Source: Kitasatospora herbaricolor (GTDB lineage: Bacteria > Actinomycetota > Actinomycetes > Streptomycetales > Streptomycetaceae). Taken from it: a stretch of 64,000 bases of DNA. Position numbers and translations under genes: made by a program. Positions 1-8,065 of this stretch are shown here, in pieces. Where the stretch lies: assembly GCF_030813695.1 (NCBI RefSeq), contig NZ_JAUSVA010000002.1, forward strand, positions 496,001 through 560,000, written 5' to 3'. Each line of letters starts with the position of its first letter. Positions within the stretch are counted from its first letter, which is position 1. Under the pieces are notes generated by a model. The model saw only the letters and a list, made by a program, of their open reading frames with translations, searched no databases and was not told where the DNA came from.

Positions 1-251
1 ACCGTCCGGACGTCGTACACCAGGACGGCCTCGGTCGCACCGTACAGCTCCCCGACCAGGTCGACGCCGGTGACGGCCGCCAGCAGCCCGTCCAGGCCGT
101 CGAGATGGCCGCTCGCGCTCTCGGAGGTGATGAACGGGCTGCGGAACAGGAAGCCCTCGCCGATCTGGGCGGCGGCCGTCGCGACGTCCCCGCGGAACCG
201 GGCTTCGTGGTACGTCCTGACGACGTCCCGGGTGGTCGGGTCGGTGGTCAT
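1..251 (-). CDS. NTF2/SnoaL-like protein, C-terminus beyond the window
   Basis: The reading frame runs off the left edge; 83 codons from an ATG at 251 are visible. The N-terminus (MTTDPTTRDVVRTYHEAR, later IGEGFLFRSPF and LVGELYG) has the usual start of a nuclear transport factor 2-like fold: a long helix followed by strands lining a pocket. Such proteins are small cytosolic enzymes or binding proteins with very varied substrates, so no reaction is assigned. It lies 79 bp downstream of the MarR gene on the same strand and is probably co-transcribed with it, a common pairing in which MarR controls a small enzyme. SnoaL-type cyclases or limonene-epoxide-hydrolase-like proteins are alternatives. 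Confidence 0.7.
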   Translation of the reverse strand, partial: MTTDPTTRDVVRTYHEARFRGDVATAAAQIGEGFLFRSPFITSESASGHLDGLDGLLAAVTGVDLVGELYGATEAVLVYDVRT

Positions 252-330
252 GCGGTCCTCCGGGATCGGTGGGGCGGGTCGGCGGGTGGTGCCCAAGTCG
301 GGTGCCCGGCAGGGCGGTTGACCGGACGGT

Positions 331-936
331 TCAGGGGGCCGGCCGGTCGGGTCGGCCGGCGCCCAGGTACTCCTCGATCCGGTGCTGGTTCTCGACCAGG
401 CGCAGGCACAGGTGCCGGAGGCGGGCCAGGTCGGCCTCGGTGAAGCCCTGGAAGACGGCGGACATCGCGCGCTGGGTGGGCTGCCGGAACGCCGCCAGCC
501 AGTCCTGGCCCGCCACGGTGATCCGGACCCGGACCGAGCGGCGGTCGTGCCGGTCCTGGACCCGCCGCGCCAGGCCGTCCCGCTCCAGGGTGTCGACCAG
601 GCCGGTGACGTTGCGGGAGCTCACACCGGCCGCACGGGCCAACTCGCCGATACTGAGCCCCTTTTCCTCGCCGGCCGCGCTCAGCTGCTCCTCCTCGCCG
701 GCCGCGCTCAGCCGCGCGAGCACGTCGAGCGCCCCGGCGCTGAGCCCGCGCCCGCCGGCCCCCTGCGCACGCAGCCGGTCGATCGCCTGTGAGGCCGCCC
801 GCAAGGCGGCGGCCGCCTCCAGCGCACCGGTGTCGTCACCGGCCGCGAACACCCGCATGGACGCCCGGACGCCGAGGTCGTAGAGCGAGCCGTCCAGGTC
901 GTGGGCCAGGCCCTCGGAATTATGTACGTCCTTCAT
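331..936 (-). CDS. MarR-family transcriptional regulator
   Basis: Protein of 201 aa with a MarR winged helix-turn-helix. The recognition region reads LSIGELARAAGVSSRNVTGL followed by the wing (DRHDRRSVRVRITVAGQ), at about residues 110-160. The N-terminal 60 residues and C-terminal helix would form the dimer interface. The ATG at 936 was chosen because coding character starts there and a TAGGGT -10-like box lies 11 nt upstream (953-948), suggesting a nearly leaderless transcript. A near-perfect inverted repeat (931-943) overlaps the start codon and is a candidate autoregulatory site. The inducer is unknown. It probably controls itself and the downstream NTF2-like gene. Confidence 0.85.
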   Translation of the reverse strand: MKDVHNSEGLAHDLDGSLYDLGVRASMRVFAAGDDTGALEAAAALRAASQAIDRLRAQGAGGRGLSAGALDVLARLSAAGEEEQLSAAGEEKGLSIGELARAAGVSSRNVTGLVDTLERDGLARRVQDRHDRRSVRVRITVAGQDWLAAFRQPTQRAMSAVFQGFTEADLARLRHLCLRLVENQHRIEEYLGAGRPDRPAP

Positions 937-943
937 AATGAAG
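931..943. promoter_or_regulatory. candidate MarR operator
   Basis: CTTCAT and ATGAAG form 6-bp arms around a single A, overlapping the MarR start codon. The AT content stands out from the surroundings. Assignment to MarR is by position only. Confidence 0.4.
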
Positions 944-1270
944 TAGTACCCTACCTCGGCCGGGACTACGGCGCCACCGCTCGCGACTCCCGATGCCGTT
1001 GCCGCCGAACGAATCTGATCCGCCGTCACCCGGGCCGCCGACGCCGATCCGCCGGCTTCACCCCGGGGCGGGAGCGGCCGGCGCCCCCGGAACCGCCGGC
1101 CCGGGAGCCGGACCGAAGGCACGACGGCGAGGAACGCGCCCCAGGCCGTCGAGTCCGTCCGGTGCCCGGGCGGCTCGCGTCCGAACGTTCCAGCCCCCTG
1201 AGATCCCCGCCCCGGCCCACGACCCGAAACGGGCTCGGTGGGCTCCACCCCCGCCCGCCGGAAAGCAGAC
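944..1270. other. non-coding stretch
   Basis: Upstream region of the MarR gene and 3' side of gap. It holds the likely MarR promoter at its left end. I see no reading frame with convincing protein features on either strand. Confidence 0.5.
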
Positions 1271-1320
1271 AGGGCGGTGGGTGGCGACCGGCCGGAACCG
1301 GTTGCGCCACCCACCGCCCT
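1271..1320 (-). terminator. terminator downstream of gap
   Basis: Perfect 16-bp arms (1271-1286 and 1305-1320, AGGGCGGTGGGTGGCG and its complement) around an 18-nt loop that is itself partly palindromic. It starts 49 bp after the gap stop codon. There is no T-run, as is common in actinomycetes. Confidence 0.75.
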
Positions 1321-1368
1321 GGCTCCCCCGCCCGCCGGACGCACCGGCGGGCGGGGAGGCGCGACGGA

Positions 1369-2814
1369 TCAGACCGCCGGCGCCGGGTAGGTCGGGTACT
1401 CCACGCCGGAGACGTACTGGACGACCCGGATGACCTGGCACGAGTAGCCGAACTCGTTGTCGTACCACAGGTAGAGGATCGCGTTGTCGCCCTCGACCTT
1501 GGTGGCGCCGGCATCGACGATGGAGGCGTGGCGCGAGCCGATGAAGTCGCTGGAGACCGCGTCGGGCGCGCTGATGAAGTCGATCTGGCGCTTGAGCGGC
1601 GAGGTCAGCGACACGTTGCGGAGGTAGTCGAGCACCTCCGCGCGGTTGGTCTCGCGGGCGAGCTGCAGGTTGAGGATCGCGATCGAGACGTCCGGCACCG
1701 GCACGCGGATCGAGCTGCCGGTGATGGTCGCCTCGAGGTCGGGCAGCGCCTTCGCGACGGCGGAGGCGGCACCCGTCTCGGTGATGACCATGTTGAGCGC
1801 CGCCGAGCGGCCGCGACGGTCCGACCCGTGGTAGTTGTCCAGCAGGTTCTGGTCGTTGGTGTACGAGTGGACGGTCTCCACGTGGCCGCGCAGCACGCCG
1901 TACTCGTCCGCCATCGCCTTCAGCGGCGGGACGATCGCGTTGGTGGTGCAGGACGCGCAGGACAGGATCCGCTCGTCCGGCTTGATGGTGTCGTGATTGA
2001 CGCCGTGGACGATGTTCGGGACGTCGCCCTTGCCCGGCGCGGTCAGCACGACCTTGGCGATGCCGGGGCGGAGGTGGTTCGACAGGCCCTCGCGGTCACG
2101 CCACCGGCCGGTGTTGTCGATCAGGATGGCGTCGTTGATGCCGTACGCCGTGTAGTCCACCGACGTCGGGTCGTTGGAGTAGATCACCTTGATCTCGTGA
2201 CCGTTGGCGATGATCTTGTCATTCGCCTCGTCGACGGTGATGGTGCCGTGGAACTGGCCGTGGATGGAGTCCCGGCGCAGCAGCGAGGCGCGCTTGACGA
2301 GGTCCTCGCCACCGCTGTTGCGCACCACGATGGCGCGCAGCCGCAGGCCGTTGCCGGAGCCGGCCTTCTCGATCAGCAGGCGGGCGAGCAGGCGGCCGAT
2401 CCGGCCGAAGCCGTACAGCACGACGTCGCGGGACTCGCGGCGCTCCAGCTTGTTCGCGCCCGTGGCGCCGATGACGGCGCCGGCGGTGAACTCCGCCACC
2501 GAGAGGCCCCGGTCGTCGGTCTTGTACATGGCGGCGAGCATGCCGACGTCGATCTGGGAGGGGCCGAGGTCGAGGGCGGTGAGCGCCTGCAGGAAGGGCA
2601 TGGTCTCGGTGACCGAGAGTTCCTCACCGGCTATCTGGCGGGCGAAGCGGTGGGTCTTGAGGATGCTCACCACCGACCTGTTCACCAGAGAACGGCTGTG
2701 CAGGAGGACGGTGACGTCCCGCTCCCGGTGCAGCCGGCCGATGATCGGAATCATCGCCTCCGCGATCTCCTCGCGGTTCTTCCAGTCCGTGAACACGTCT
2801 TCATTGACAGTCAC
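1369..2814 (-). CDS. gap: glyceraldehyde-3-phosphate dehydrogenase, long form
   Basis: Converts glyceraldehyde 3-phosphate to 1,3-bisphosphoglycerate with NAD(P) in central carbon metabolism. About 481 aa, well above the usual 330: roughly 125 N-terminal residues (TVNEDVFTDWKNREEIAEAM onward) precede the dinucleotide-binding motif VLYGFGRIGR. The catalytic cysteine is in SCASCTTNAIVPP, and the C-terminal WYDNEFGYSCQVIRVV is canonical. Long forms with this extension occur as extra Gap copies in streptomycetes. The GTG at 2814 (VTVNEDVF) fits the family; a TTG eight codons upstream (2838) is also possible, with AAAGG about 12 nt before it. It is monocistronic, flanked by its own terminator and that of D1. 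Confidence 0.93.
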   Translation of the reverse strand: MTVNEDVFTDWKNREEIAEAMIPIIGRLHRERDVTVLLHSRSLVNRSVVSILKTHRFARQIAGEELSVTETMPFLQALTALDLGPSQIDVGMLAAMYKTDDRGLSVAEFTAGAVIGATGANKLERRESRDVVLYGFGRIGRLLARLLIEKAGSGNGLRLRAIVVRNSGGEDLVKRASLLRRDSIHGQFHGTITVDEANDKIIANGHEIKVIYSNDPTSVDYTAYGINDAILIDNTGRWRDREGLSNHLRPGIAKVVLTAPGKGDVPNIVHGVNHDTIKPDERILSCASCTTNAIVPPLKAMADEYGVLRGHVETVHSYTNDQNLLDNYHGSDRRGRSAALNMVITETGAASAVAKALPDLEATITGSSIRVPVPDVSIAILNLQLARETNRAEVLDYLRNVSLTSPLKRQIDFISAPDAVSSDFIGSRHASIVDAGATKVEGDNAILYLWYDNEFGYSCQVIRVVQYVSGVEYPTYPAPAV

Positions 2815-2967
2815 AAGTTCATCTTTCGGGTTAGGCAACGTTCACATGGTACCTTTCGGCCACTTTCGACGAGTACGGGGACCCTCCTGATCAGCGCGTT
2901 CCCGCGAAGGCACCGCCACTGCCGCCGCAGCCGCCCCGCCGGACGGCCGGCGGGACGGCCGGCGGCG

Positions 2968-3011
2968 GGTGACCGGCGGGCCCGTCGCACCGGGCGGGCC
3001 CGCCGGTCACC
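2968..3011 (-). terminator. terminator downstream of D1
   Basis: Perfect 17-bp arms (2968-2984 and 2995-3011, GGTGACCGGCGGGCCCG and its complement) with a 10-nt loop, only 7 bp past the D1 stop codon. It separates the deiminase cluster from gap. Confidence 0.8.
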
Positions 3012-3018
3012 GCGGGGC

Positions 3019-4206
3019 CTACGGCACGGGCTGCTGCTGGGTCACGCAGTGGATCCCGCCGCCCCCGGCGCCGAGGCTGTCGATGTCGAGCTGCTCGACG
3101 ACCCGGCCGGGGAAGACCCTGGCGAGCGTCGCGCGGGCCGCCGCGTCGGCCCGGTTGTCACCGAACTGGGCGGAGACGACCGCGCCGTTGCAGAGGTAGT
3201 AGTTGGCGTAGGAGCCGACGAAGTTCGGGTCGGCCGAGCGGATGAGGTTGTAGTCGGGCCCCTGGATCCGGGACAGCGACATCGGGTTGCCCTGGGGGTC
3301 GGTGGCGGTGGAGAGGGCCTGGTACTGCTGGCGCTGGTCGTTGGACCAGACGTCGGTGTCGGACGCGAGGGGCGCCTGGACCAGCGCGGTGGCGTCGGCG
3401 AGGAACCTGGACGTCGCGTCGACGTGGTCGCCGGTGATGTCCTGGCCGCTGACCCCCGGGAACCAGACCACCTTGGTGGCGCCGTAGGCGGCGCACATCG
3501 CCGCCTCGATCTGGGCCTGGGTCCTGCTGCCGTTGCGCCGGGAGTCGACGAGGCTGCTCCGGGTGGCCATCAGCAGGCCGTCGCCGTCCGTCTCGACGGC
3601 GCCGCCCTCACCGACGAACCCGGCGGCGGTGAACGGCACTCCGGCGTAGGCCGCGACCCTCGCGGCGACCAGGGCGTCCTTGGCGTGGGTCTGCCGGTTG
3701 CCCCAGCCGTTGAAGTTGAGGCCGACGGCGTCCAGCCCGCCGGCGCCGTTGGTGCGGAACACCGGTCCGGAGTCCCGCATCCAGCAGTCGTCGACCGGGA
3801 TGGTGCCGATGACGGTGACGGCGGATCCGCAGGCGGACCGCGCCTTGGAGACGCTGGCGGAGTTCGCGCACATGACGACCGGCTCGTACTTGGCGATCGT
3901 CCTGGCGATCAGGGCGATGTTCGCCTGGACGCCCGCGAGTTGGCGGCCCCAGATGGCGGAGCTGTCGGGCCAGGCCATCCAGGTCCGGGTGTGCCGGACG
4001 GTGTCGAGCGGGACGGCGTAGGCCGCCGCCGCGGCGCCCGCCGGTCGCGGGGCACCGCCGGCCGCGTGCGCGGTGGCGCCGCCGAGCGCGGTGGCGCCGG
4101 CGGCGCCGGCCAGCGTGAGCCCGGCCGCGGCGAGGAAGTTCCTCCTGCCGAGCGCGTGCGTGGGTGTGCTGCCGGATGAGCCGTGCTGGGGGTCGTGCTC
4201 GTTCAT
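3019..4206 (-). CDS. Tat-exported agmatine/peptidylarginine deiminase family protein (D1)
   Basis: 395 aa of the PAD_porph/agmatine deiminase family, which hydrolyses a guanidinium group to a ureido group plus ammonia through a catalytic cysteine. Visible are TWMAWPDSS, DDCWMRDSGPVF (substrate Asp), EGGAVETDGDG, DHVDATSRF (His-x-Asp) and GGGGIHCVTQQQP with Cys387. The N-terminus (GRRNFLAAAG then an Ala/Gly-rich core ending AHA) is a twin-arginine signal with a signal peptidase I site, so the mature enzyme acts outside the membrane. ATG at 4206 follows GGGAGG by 7 nt. It has its own promoter/operator (4258-4292) and terminator. It is closest in wording to D2 and D7. Substrate (agmatine, peptide arginine or another guanidine) cannot be read from the sequence. 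Confidence 0.92.
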   Translation of the reverse strand: MNEHDPQHGSSGSTPTHALGRRNFLAAAGLTLAGAAGATALGGATAHAAGGAPRPAGAAAAAYAVPLDTVRHTRTWMAWPDSSAIWGRQLAGVQANIALIARTIAKYEPVVMCANSASVSKARSACGSAVTVIGTIPVDDCWMRDSGPVFRTNGAGGLDAVGLNFNGWGNRQTHAKDALVAARVAAYAGVPFTAAGFVGEGGAVETDGDGLLMATRSSLVDSRRNGSRTQAQIEAAMCAAYGATKVVWFPGVSGQDITGDHVDATSRFLADATALVQAPLASDTDVWSNDQRQQYQALSTATDPQGNPMSLSRIQGPDYNLIRSADPNFVGSYANYYLCNGAVVSAQFGDNRADAAARATLARVFPGRVVEQLDIDSLGAGGGGIHCVTQQQPVP

Positions 4207-4257
4207 GTCTGGCCTCCCGTCACCCGTCGGGCGGACCTGTCCGACCGACTGGGGAGG

Positions 4258-4292
4258 ACCGTATTATTGACCGAGCGCTCGGTCAATAATAC
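4258..4292 (-). promoter_or_regulatory. D1 promoter with perfect 32-bp palindromic operator
   Basis: Bases 4261-4292 form a perfect palindrome; the half-site is GTATTATTGACCGAGC. Read on the minus strand it contains TTGACC (4286-4281), a 17-bp spacer and TACGGT (4263-4258), a good -35/-10 pair about 50 bp before the D1 ATG. The operator therefore covers the whole promoter, as expected for TetR-type repression. TetR1 at 5975 is the likely ligand (inference). Confidence 0.8.
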
Positions 4293-4392
4293 GGACGGAA
4301 CTGCCCGGCCGGACGGTCAGGATCCTCCGGCACCGCACAGCACGACCGTTGCGGGCCGTGCCGCCCGGAACGCCGGCCCGGCCCCGGCGGCC

Positions 4393-5640
4393 CTACGGGA
4401 CAGGCTGCGGCTGGGTGACGCAGTGGATCCCGCCCCCGCCGGCGCCGACCGAGTCGATGTTCAGCTGCTCGATCACCCGCCCCGGGAAGAGGCTCTGCAG
4501 AGTGGCCTTGGCCGCCGCGTCGGCCTTGCTGTCACCGAACTGGGCGGAGATCACCGCGCCGTTGCAGACGTAGTAGTTGGCGTAGGAGCCGACGAAGTTC
4601 GCATTGGTCGACCGGATCACGTTGTAGTCCGGACCGCCGATCTTCGTGACCCGCACCGCGCCCCCGCTCGCGTCCGAGGCGGTGGACAGCACGTTGTACT
4701 GGTTGATCTCGTCGTTGTACCAGCCGTCGTGCGCGTCCTTGACGTTCGGCTGCTGGACCAGGCCCTTGCCGACCTCGACGAAGCGGCTGGTCGCGTCGAC
4801 GTGGTCACGGGTGATGTCGCCGGAGTCGATGTAACCGTCGAACCAGATCACCTTGGTCGCGCCGTACGCGGCGAGCATCGCGGCCTCGGCCTGGGCCTGC
4901 GTCATGGCGCCGTTGCGGGCCGGGTCCAGGATGCTGCTGCGGGTGGCCATCAGGGTCCCGGCGCCGTCCGCCTCGATCGCCCCGCCCTCGGCCACGAACC
5001 CCGGGACGGCGGTGAAGGGGACCCCGGCGTAGGCCGCGACGAGCGCGGCGACCTGGGCGTCCTTGGCGTGGGTCTGCTTGTTGCCCCAGCCGTCGAAGTT
5101 CAGGCCGACGGCGTCCAGGCCGCCGGTCCCGTTGGTGCGGAACACCGGGCCCGAGTCCCGCATCCAGCAGTCGTCGACCGGGATCGTGCTGATGACCGTC
5201 ACGTTGGCGGCGGTGCAGGCCTTCTTCGCGGCCGCGGCGCCGACCGGATTGGCGCACATGATCACCGGCTCGTACTTGGCGATCGTGTTGGCGATCAGTG
5301 CGATGTTGGCCTGGATGCCGGCCAGCGAGGTGCCGCCGCGGCGGCTGCCGTTCCAGATCGCCGTGCTGTCGGGCCAGGCCATCCAGGTCCGGGTGTGCCG
5401 AACGGTGTCGATCGGGACCCGGAAGGTACCGGTACCGCCCGTGGCGGTGGGGGTCGGGCTGGGAGAGGGGGTGCCGCAGCCGGGGGTGTCGGCCGCCTGC
5501 GCCACCTGGGAGGTGCCGCTGTTGGCCGCCCACACGACACCGACCGCGGTGAGCCCAGCCGCCGCCAGCACCCGCCGCCTGCCCAGCACCGGCGTCTGCG
5601 GTCTGCCGGGCCGGTCCTCCGTGGGGATCTGCTCGTTCAT
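4393..5640 (-). CDS. Tat-exported agmatine/peptidylarginine deiminase family protein (D2)
   Basis: 415 aa, the longest paralogue. GRRRVLAAAG plus a hydrophobic stretch ending near SQVAQA is a twin-arginine signal. A linker rich in Thr/Pro/Ser (about residues 48-72) precedes the catalytic domain. Active-site landmarks are DDCWMRDSGPVF, EGGAIEADGAG, DHVDATSRF and GGGGIHC with Cys407. Large blocks match D1 (THAKDAQVAALVAAYAGVPF; ANYYVCNGAVISAQFGDSKA), so D1 and D2 are recent duplicates. ATG at 5640 follows GGAGG by 8 nt. Promoter and operator lie at 5691-5719. It is probably co-regulated with D1 by TetR1 from a separate transcript. Secreted guanidine deiminase is certain at family level; substrate unknown. 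Confidence 0.92.
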   Translation of the reverse strand: MNEQIPTEDRPGRPQTPVLGRRRVLAAAGLTAVGVVWAANSGTSQVAQAADTPGCGTPSPSPTPTATGGTGTFRVPIDTVRHTRTWMAWPDSTAIWNGSRRGGTSLAGIQANIALIANTIAKYEPVIMCANPVGAAAAKKACTAANVTVISTIPVDDCWMRDSGPVFRTNGTGGLDAVGLNFDGWGNKQTHAKDAQVAALVAAYAGVPFTAVPGFVAEGGAIEADGAGTLMATRSSILDPARNGAMTQAQAEAAMLAAYGATKVIWFDGYIDSGDITRDHVDATSRFVEVGKGLVQQPNVKDAHDGWYNDEINQYNVLSTASDASGGAVRVTKIGGPDYNVIRSTNANFVGSYANYYVCNGAVISAQFGDSKADAAAKATLQSLFPGRVIEQLNIDSVGAGGGGIHCVTQPQPVP

Positions 5641-5974
5641 CTCTCGGCCTCCATGTCTGCCACCGGCGGGTCGTCCGCCGATGGATGGGAAAGCTATAAC
5701 TGACCAAGCGCTCGGTCAATACTTCTCCGACGTCTTTCCCCGGACCGCGCCCGGCCGACCCCGACGGGGCATCGGCCCAGCTCAGGCCGGGGCGGGCGAC
5801 CCGCAGGACCACCGGCCACCCGGCGGGCCGGGCGCCCGCGAAGGCCCGTCCGTACACCACCGCCGCACCCGCCGCCCCGGACAGGGGCGCGACGACCGGG
5901 CCGGCGGCCCCGATGCACGGCCGGATCGACCGCGCGGGATCCGCTGCGGACGGCCGACTCGTTACAGTTCGCGG
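5641..5974. other. divergent D2/TetR1 intergenic region
   Basis: 334 bp holding the D2 promoter/operator near its left end. The TetR1 GTG lacks a Shine-Dalgarno; a TACAGT box at 5962-5967 could serve a near-leaderless transcript. No gene seen. Confidence 0.5.
5691..5719 (-). promoter_or_regulatory. D2 promoter with TetR1-type operator
   Basis: Minus strand: TTGACC (5719-5714), 17 bp, TAGCTT (5696-5691). The inverted repeat TGACCAAGC/GCTCGGTCA (5701-5718) has one mismatch. The TTGACC, operator centre and 17-bp spacing repeat those of D1, so one regulator probably controls both. Confidence 0.75.
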
Positions 5975-6622
5975 GTGGCTACACGATCCAGCGACACCCC
6001 GTCCCGGCCCGTCCCGGCAGAGCGGCCCACCGGCCGGACCCGCGCGTCCGCGAAAGGCGAGCAGACCCGGGCCCGCCTGATCGCGGCGGCCCGGACCCTG
6101 CTCGCGGGCGACGGCAGCATCCCGTTCACCACCCGCAACGTCGCCGCCGCCGGCGGGGTCACCCACGGCATGTGCCACTACCACTTCCAGGACCGGACGG
6201 ATCTGATCCTGGCCGTGGTCGAGGACATCCGGCCGGAGTGGATCACCCCCCTGGAGGAGGCGGTCGGCTCCCCCGGCACGTTCGCCGAGCGGGCCGAGCG
6301 GGTGATCGGCCTGCTGACCGAGCCCGAGGGCGCCGACCTGTCCCGCCTGCACTCGGCGCTGCACTGGTTCGCGCTCAACGACGACCGGGTCCGGGCCGGC
6401 CTGGCGGGCGAGTACCGCCGCTGGCGCGCCTGCTTCGTCACCCTCTACCAGATACTGGCGGACGAACGGGGGGACGGACTGGACGCGCGCAACCTGGGCG
6501 AGGCGGCCGCCGCCGCGGTGGACGGACTGGCCGCGATCCAGTCGCTGGACGAGGAGGTCGACGCGCAGGCCGTGGTGCGCGCGGTCGTGCTCGGGCTGGC
6601 CTCGACGGGCGCCGGGCGCTGA
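5975..6622 (+). CDS. TetR-family regulator (TetR1)
   Basis: 215 aa. The N-terminal helix-turn-helix reads GEQTRARLIAAARTLLAG, FTTRNVAAAGGVTHGMCHYH, FQDRTDLI, at about residues 25-75. The remaining helices form the ligand/dimer domain and are not informative about the ligand. A Pro/Ser/Arg-rich 24-residue tail precedes the DNA-binding domain. GTG at 5975 fits the start of coding character; there is no clear ribosome site. It is divergent from D2 and convergent with D3. It is the only regulator between the two genes carrying GCTCGGTCAA palindromes, hence the proposed repressor of D1 and D2. It is not closely similar to TetR2/TetR3. Confidence 0.88.
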   Translation: MATRSSDTPSRPVPAERPTGRTRASAKGEQTRARLIAAARTLLAGDGSIPFTTRNVAAAGGVTHGMCHYHFQDRTDLILAVVEDIRPEWITPLEEAVGSPGTFAERAERVIGLLTEPEGADLSRLHSALHWFALNDDRVRAGLAGEYRRWRACFVTLYQILADERGDGLDARNLGEAAAAAVDGLAAIQSLDEEVDAQAVVRAVVLGLASTGAGR

Positions 6623-6674
6623 CCCCGCGGCGCCGCGCCCTGCCCGCCGGGACGGCCCCGGCCGGCAACCGCCG

Positions 6675-7862
6675 TCAGGACGCCCCGGCCGGCGGAGCGG
6701 CGGCCTGCGGCTGCTGCTGGGTGGAGCAGTGGATACCGCCGCCGCCCGCGGCGACGGCGTTGATGTCGACCTGGACGACCTGGCGGTCCGGATGCAGCTC
6801 CGCCAGGACGGCGGCGGCCCGGGCGTCGGCGTCGCGGTCGCCGAACCGGGGCATGATCACCCCGCCGTTGACGACGTAGTAGTTGAGGTAGGTGGCGAGG
6901 AAGTCGTCCCCGCCGCCGTCGATCTTCGTGAGGTCCGGTTCGGTCAGCTCGACGATCCGCAGGCTCCGGCCCTTGGCGTCGGTGGCGGTCCTCAGTACTT
7001 GCAGGGCCTGGTCGGAGGCGGTCGACCAGATGTCCGGCGGCGCGTCCGGGCCGGGCCGGTGGAGCACCACCACTCCCGGCTCGGCGAACCGCGCCAGCGC
7101 GTCGATGTGGCAGTCGGTGATGTCCTTCCCGGCCACGCCCTGGAACCAGATCACCCGCTGCACCCCGAGCAACTCCTGGAGCGCCGCCTGGATCTGGTCC
7201 CGGGTCCGGCCCGGGTTGCGGTTCGGGTTGACCAGCGAGCTCTCGGTGGCCAACAGGGTGCCCTCGCCGTCGACCTCGACGGCGCCGCCCTCCGCGGTGA
7301 CCGGTGCCTGGATCCGGCGGATCCCGTAGTGGTCGAGCAGGGCGGCGGCGACCCGGCCGTCGTTGTCGTGGGTCTGCTTGCCGCCCCAGCCGTTGAAGTT
7401 GAAGTCCACGCCGGCCAGGCCGGGCGGACCGGTGACGAACGTGGGGCCGGTGTCCCGGGCCCAGAGGTCGTCCACCTGGAGGTCGAGGACCTCGACGCTG
7501 TCGCCGCAGAGCCGCCTGGCCTCCGCGCTCTGGTCCGGGCGGGCCATCAGGACGACCGGCTCGAACCCGGCCACGGCCCGGGCCACGCCCGCGATGTCGC
7601 GCCGGACGGCGGCCAGCTGGTCGCCCCAGACCTCCTCCAGGGCGGGCCAGGCCATGAAGGTCCGGGTGTGCGGCTGCCACTCGGCCGGCATCGCGAGCGG
7701 GGCGGCGCCGGGTTCGGCGCTCGCGCCGCCGCCCGTGCTGGGCGTCGCCCCGGCCGGCGGGCCGGCCGAGGGATCGGAACCGCAGCCGTCCAGCAGGGCC
7801 ACGGCGGCCAGCACCGCACCGGAGCGCAGCAGCGTCCGGCGGGACAGGGCGCGGCTTGTCAT
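6675..7862 (-). CDS. Tat-exported lipoprotein deiminase, agmatine deiminase family (D3)
   Basis: 395 aa. SRRTLLRSG followed by a short hydrophobic core and LLDGC makes a twin-arginine lipoprotein signal; Cys26 would be lipidated and the enzyme held on the outer face of the membrane. A Gly/Ala/Ser/Pro linker leads to the catalytic domain with DDLWARDTGPTF, EGGAVEVDGEG, DCHIDALARF and GGGGIHC (Cys379). It belongs with D5 and D6 (LLATESSLVNPNRNPG-type motif), not with D1, D2 and D7. ATG at 7862 follows AGGGGAT. The upstream region lacks both TetR box types; a different palindrome lies at 7888-7903. Downstream it meets TetR1 tail to tail. Confidence 0.92.
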   Translation of the reverse strand: MTSRALSRRTLLRSGAVLAAVALLDGCGSDPSAGPPAGATPSTGGGASAEPGAAPLAMPAEWQPHTRTFMAWPALEEVWGDQLAAVRRDIAGVARAVAGFEPVVLMARPDQSAEARRLCGDSVEVLDLQVDDLWARDTGPTFVTGPPGLAGVDFNFNGWGGKQTHDNDGRVAAALLDHYGIRRIQAPVTAEGGAVEVDGEGTLLATESSLVNPNRNPGRTRDQIQAALQELLGVQRVIWFQGVAGKDITDCHIDALARFAEPGVVVLHRPGPDAPPDIWSTASDQALQVLRTATDAKGRSLRIVELTEPDLTKIDGGGDDFLATYLNYYVVNGGVIMPRFGDRDADARAAAVLAELHPDRQVVQVDINAVAAGGGGIHCSTQQQPQAAAPPAGAS

Positions 7863-7887
7863 GCGGATCCCCTGACGCCGGGAACAT

Positions 7888-7903
7888 CACCCGAAACCGG
7901 GTG
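7888..7903. promoter_or_regulatory. candidate operator upstream of D3
   Basis: CACCCG/CGGGTG arms around a 4-nt centre, 25-41 bp upstream of the D3 start. Unlike the other boxes in this region, so D3 may answer to a different regulator. Low-information site. Confidence 0.3.
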
Positions 7904-8065
7904 GTAACCGATGATAACGACGCCGGTCACCGGCCTGGGGGCCGTGCGCCACCGTACGGGCGACCGGCCCGGAGCCCGTCCGCCGGGCCGGATGTCCGGG
8001 ACGGATCGGGTCCGGGACGCCGCCGTGGGGGCGCCGACGGCCCGGACCCGGTTCGGTGGCCCGCG

